DNA of 6,745 bases from the NCBI GenBank assembly GCA_017353855.1, contig JAFMSA010000235.1, forward strand, positions 1-6,745. Direction: 5' to 3'. Source of the stretch: Alphaproteobacteria bacterium (GTDB lineage Bacteria; Pseudomonadota; Alphaproteobacteria; ATCC43930; CGMCC-115725). This document shows positions 5,745-6,745 of the stretch, piece by piece. Positions within the stretch are counted from its first letter, which is position 1. The number at the start of each line of letters is the position of its first letter. The notes under the pieces are model-generated. The model was not told where the DNA came from, made no database searches, and saw only the letters and a list, made by a program, of their open reading frames with translations. The position numbers and the translations under genes were made by a program.

Positions 5745-6629
5745 ATGCCCTTATCGATCCACCAGCTCCACTCCGTCTTCGTCGGAGAAGTAGGGGGCAT
5801 CGATTGCCGCAAGCCGCTCGACCCGGAGGAGGTTGCTGCGATCGAGGCGGGAATGGACGAATATGCCGTCCTGATATTCCGCGACCAGGACATCTCGGAC
5901 GCGCAGCAGATTGCGTTCACGCGTCATTTTGGCGAGCTCGAGAGCTACAACACGCCGGGGCACATACGACGGCGCGAGGATAGCCGGCTCGCTCCGGGGA
6001 TCGCCGATTTCTCTAATCTCGACAAGCACGGCAAGATCATGTCGGACGAGGACCGGGTGTGGTTCTTCAAGCTCGGCGATCGGCTGTGGCACTCCGACAG
6101 CTCTTTCCGACCGATCCCCGCGAAATATTCGCTGCTCTCCGGACGCGTCCTGCCTTCCTGGGGGGCCAACACCGAATTCGCCGATATGCGGGCCGCTTAC
6201 GATGCGCTCGACCGCCGCACGAAGGCAGAGGTCGAGGATCTGGTCTGCGAGCATTCGCTCATCTATTCGCGCGAGGCGATCGGGTTCACCGATCTGACAC
6301 CGGAGGAAATAACGGCGTTCCGGCCGGTGCGGCAGCGGCTCGTGCGCACGCATCCGGCGACCGGACGCAAGTCGCTGTTCCTGGCCTCACATGCCGGTGC
6401 GATTGTCGGCTGGACGATCCCCGAAGCACGCATGTTCCTGCGCGACCTGATCGAGCACGCAACCCAGCGCGAATTCGTCTATTCGCATTCCTGGAGACCC
6501 CACGACCTCGTGATGTGGGACAACCGCTGCACGATGCACCGCGCCCGCCGGTTCGATCGCACCGAGATCCGCGACGTCCGCCGCACCACACTCGCGGGCG
6601 ACGCGCCGACGATCGAGAAGATCGCCTAG
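5745..6629 (+). CDS. TfdA-like Fe(II)/2-oxoglutarate-dependent dioxygenase
   Basis: This 294-residue enzyme belongs to the TauD/TfdA family, which hydroxylates a substrate while decarboxylating 2-oxoglutarate, often causing loss of sulfite or opening of an ether. The iron ligands are all present: H116 and D118 in LWHSDSSF and H265 in CTMHRARRFD. R276, eleven residues after the last His, fits the 2-oxoglutarate carboxylate. The text is closest to TfdA (2,4-dichlorophenoxyacetate dioxygenase) rather than to TauD: shared runs, as I recall TfdA, include LWHSDSSF, MRAAYDAL, EHATQREFVY and DLVMWDNRC. The length agrees with TfdA (about 287). An AGGGGAG site at 5731-5737, inside the end of the LLM gene, is seven bases before ATG. 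Relatives of the TfdA-alpha kind occur in bacteria never exposed to herbicide, so the natural substrate is open (aryloxy- or aryl-alkanoic acids are candidates). The stop overlaps that of the convergent LLM gene. Confidence 0.92.
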   Translation: MPLSIHQLHSVFVGEVGGIDCRKPLDPEEVAAIEAGMDEYAVLIFRDQDISDAQQIAFTRHFGELESYNTPGHIRRREDSRLAPGIADFSNLDKHGKIMSDEDRVWFFKLGDRLWHSDSSFRPIPAKYSLLSGRVLPSWGANTEFADMRAAYDALDRRTKAEVEDLVCEHSLIYSREAIGFTDLTPEEITAFRPVRQRLVRTHPATGRKSLFLASHAGAIVGWTIPEARMFLRDLIEHATQREFVYSHSWRPHDLVMWDNRCTMHRARRFDRTEIRDVRRTTLAGDAPTIEKIA

Positions 6630-6745
6630 CCAAAAGCAGGCGCGACCTCCACCATGAAGCGCGCCATCTCGTCCTTCACCTGCGGGTGTGGCTTCAATCC
6701 GACATTGAAGTAGAGGATCACTTCGTCGAAGCCGGCGGCCTCGAC
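6626..6745 (-). CDS. C-terminus of a second LLM-class oxidoreductase (partial)
   Basis: The minus strand is open from the window edge to TAG at 6626-6628 and gives 39 residues. The translation includes AGFDEVILYFNVGLKPH, then KDEMARFM and a final VAPAFG. This is the usual tail of luciferase-like flavin-dependent oxidoreductases: the last barrel strand with a Gly after the Asn-Val, then a helix ending in the 'e.aPaF' text. Base use is GC-rich like the neighbours and no frame break is seen. The gene continues beyond the window, so size and cofactor are unknown. It faces the TfdA-like gene, with CTAG at 6626-6629 shared by both stop codons. It is a different subfamily from the LLM gene at 4799, whose C-terminus reads differently. 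The assignment rests on a short segment. Confidence 0.75.
   Translation of the reverse strand, partial: VEAAGFDEVILYFNVGLKPHPQVKDEMARFMVEVAPAFG

Noticed and set aside
5033..5920. Long minus-strand frame of 295 codons opposite the LLM gene
   Set aside because: It is antisense to two well-recognised genes and its translation shows no family motif; such frames are common opposite GC-rich coding DNA.

Overview
The window reads as chromosomal DNA of a GC-rich proteobacterium, most likely an alphaproteobacterium. Codons in the recognisable genes mostly end in G or C. The gene families present (a secreted four-cysteine protein, a short MaoC hydratase next to a CitE-like lyase, a TfdA-type dioxygenase, luciferase-like monooxygenases) are typical of soil or freshwater Alphaproteobacteria. 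The species cannot be named from this sequence.

Left part (1-1288). Two head-to-tail copies of a 27-bp unit with a palindromic core lie at 19-72. A minus-strand gene for a small exported protein of unknown function follows (138-590), with its own sigma-70-like promoter at 626-653. From about 660 to 1288 no convincing gene is visible. This stretch contains an AT-rich patch (about 760-870) and a second AT-rich spot at 1202-1213 that holds a perfect minus-strand TATAAT.

Middle part (1289-2852). A SAM hydroxide adenosyltransferase (DUF62 family, plus strand) and a DedA-family membrane protein (minus strand) converge so closely that their stop codons overlap. The DedA gene has a plausible promoter in the divergent spacer it shares with the next plus-strand gene.

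Right part (2853-6745), a catabolic-looking plus-strand block. A MaoC-type hydratase is immediately followed by a CitE/HpcH-type CoA-ester lyase (TGA|ATG junction), a pair suited to hydrating an unsaturated acyl-CoA and then cleaving the product. About 630 bp of spacer follows. It contains what appears to be a degraded fragment of a multidomain rhodanese, with the catalytic cysteine apparently lost. Then come a luciferase-like (LLM) flavin-dependent oxidoreductase and, 4 bp downstream, a TfdA-like Fe(II)/2-oxoglutarate dioxygenase with all metal ligands. At the right edge the C-terminus of a second LLM oxidoreductase comes in on the minus strand, its stop codon again overlapping that of its convergent neighbour. 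The block is best read as accessory oxidative degradation of organic acids, ethers or xenobiotic-like compounds feeding acyl-CoA intermediates, but the substrate is not revealed by the sequence. I found no evidence of a defence system, CRISPR array, complete mobile element or RNA gene.
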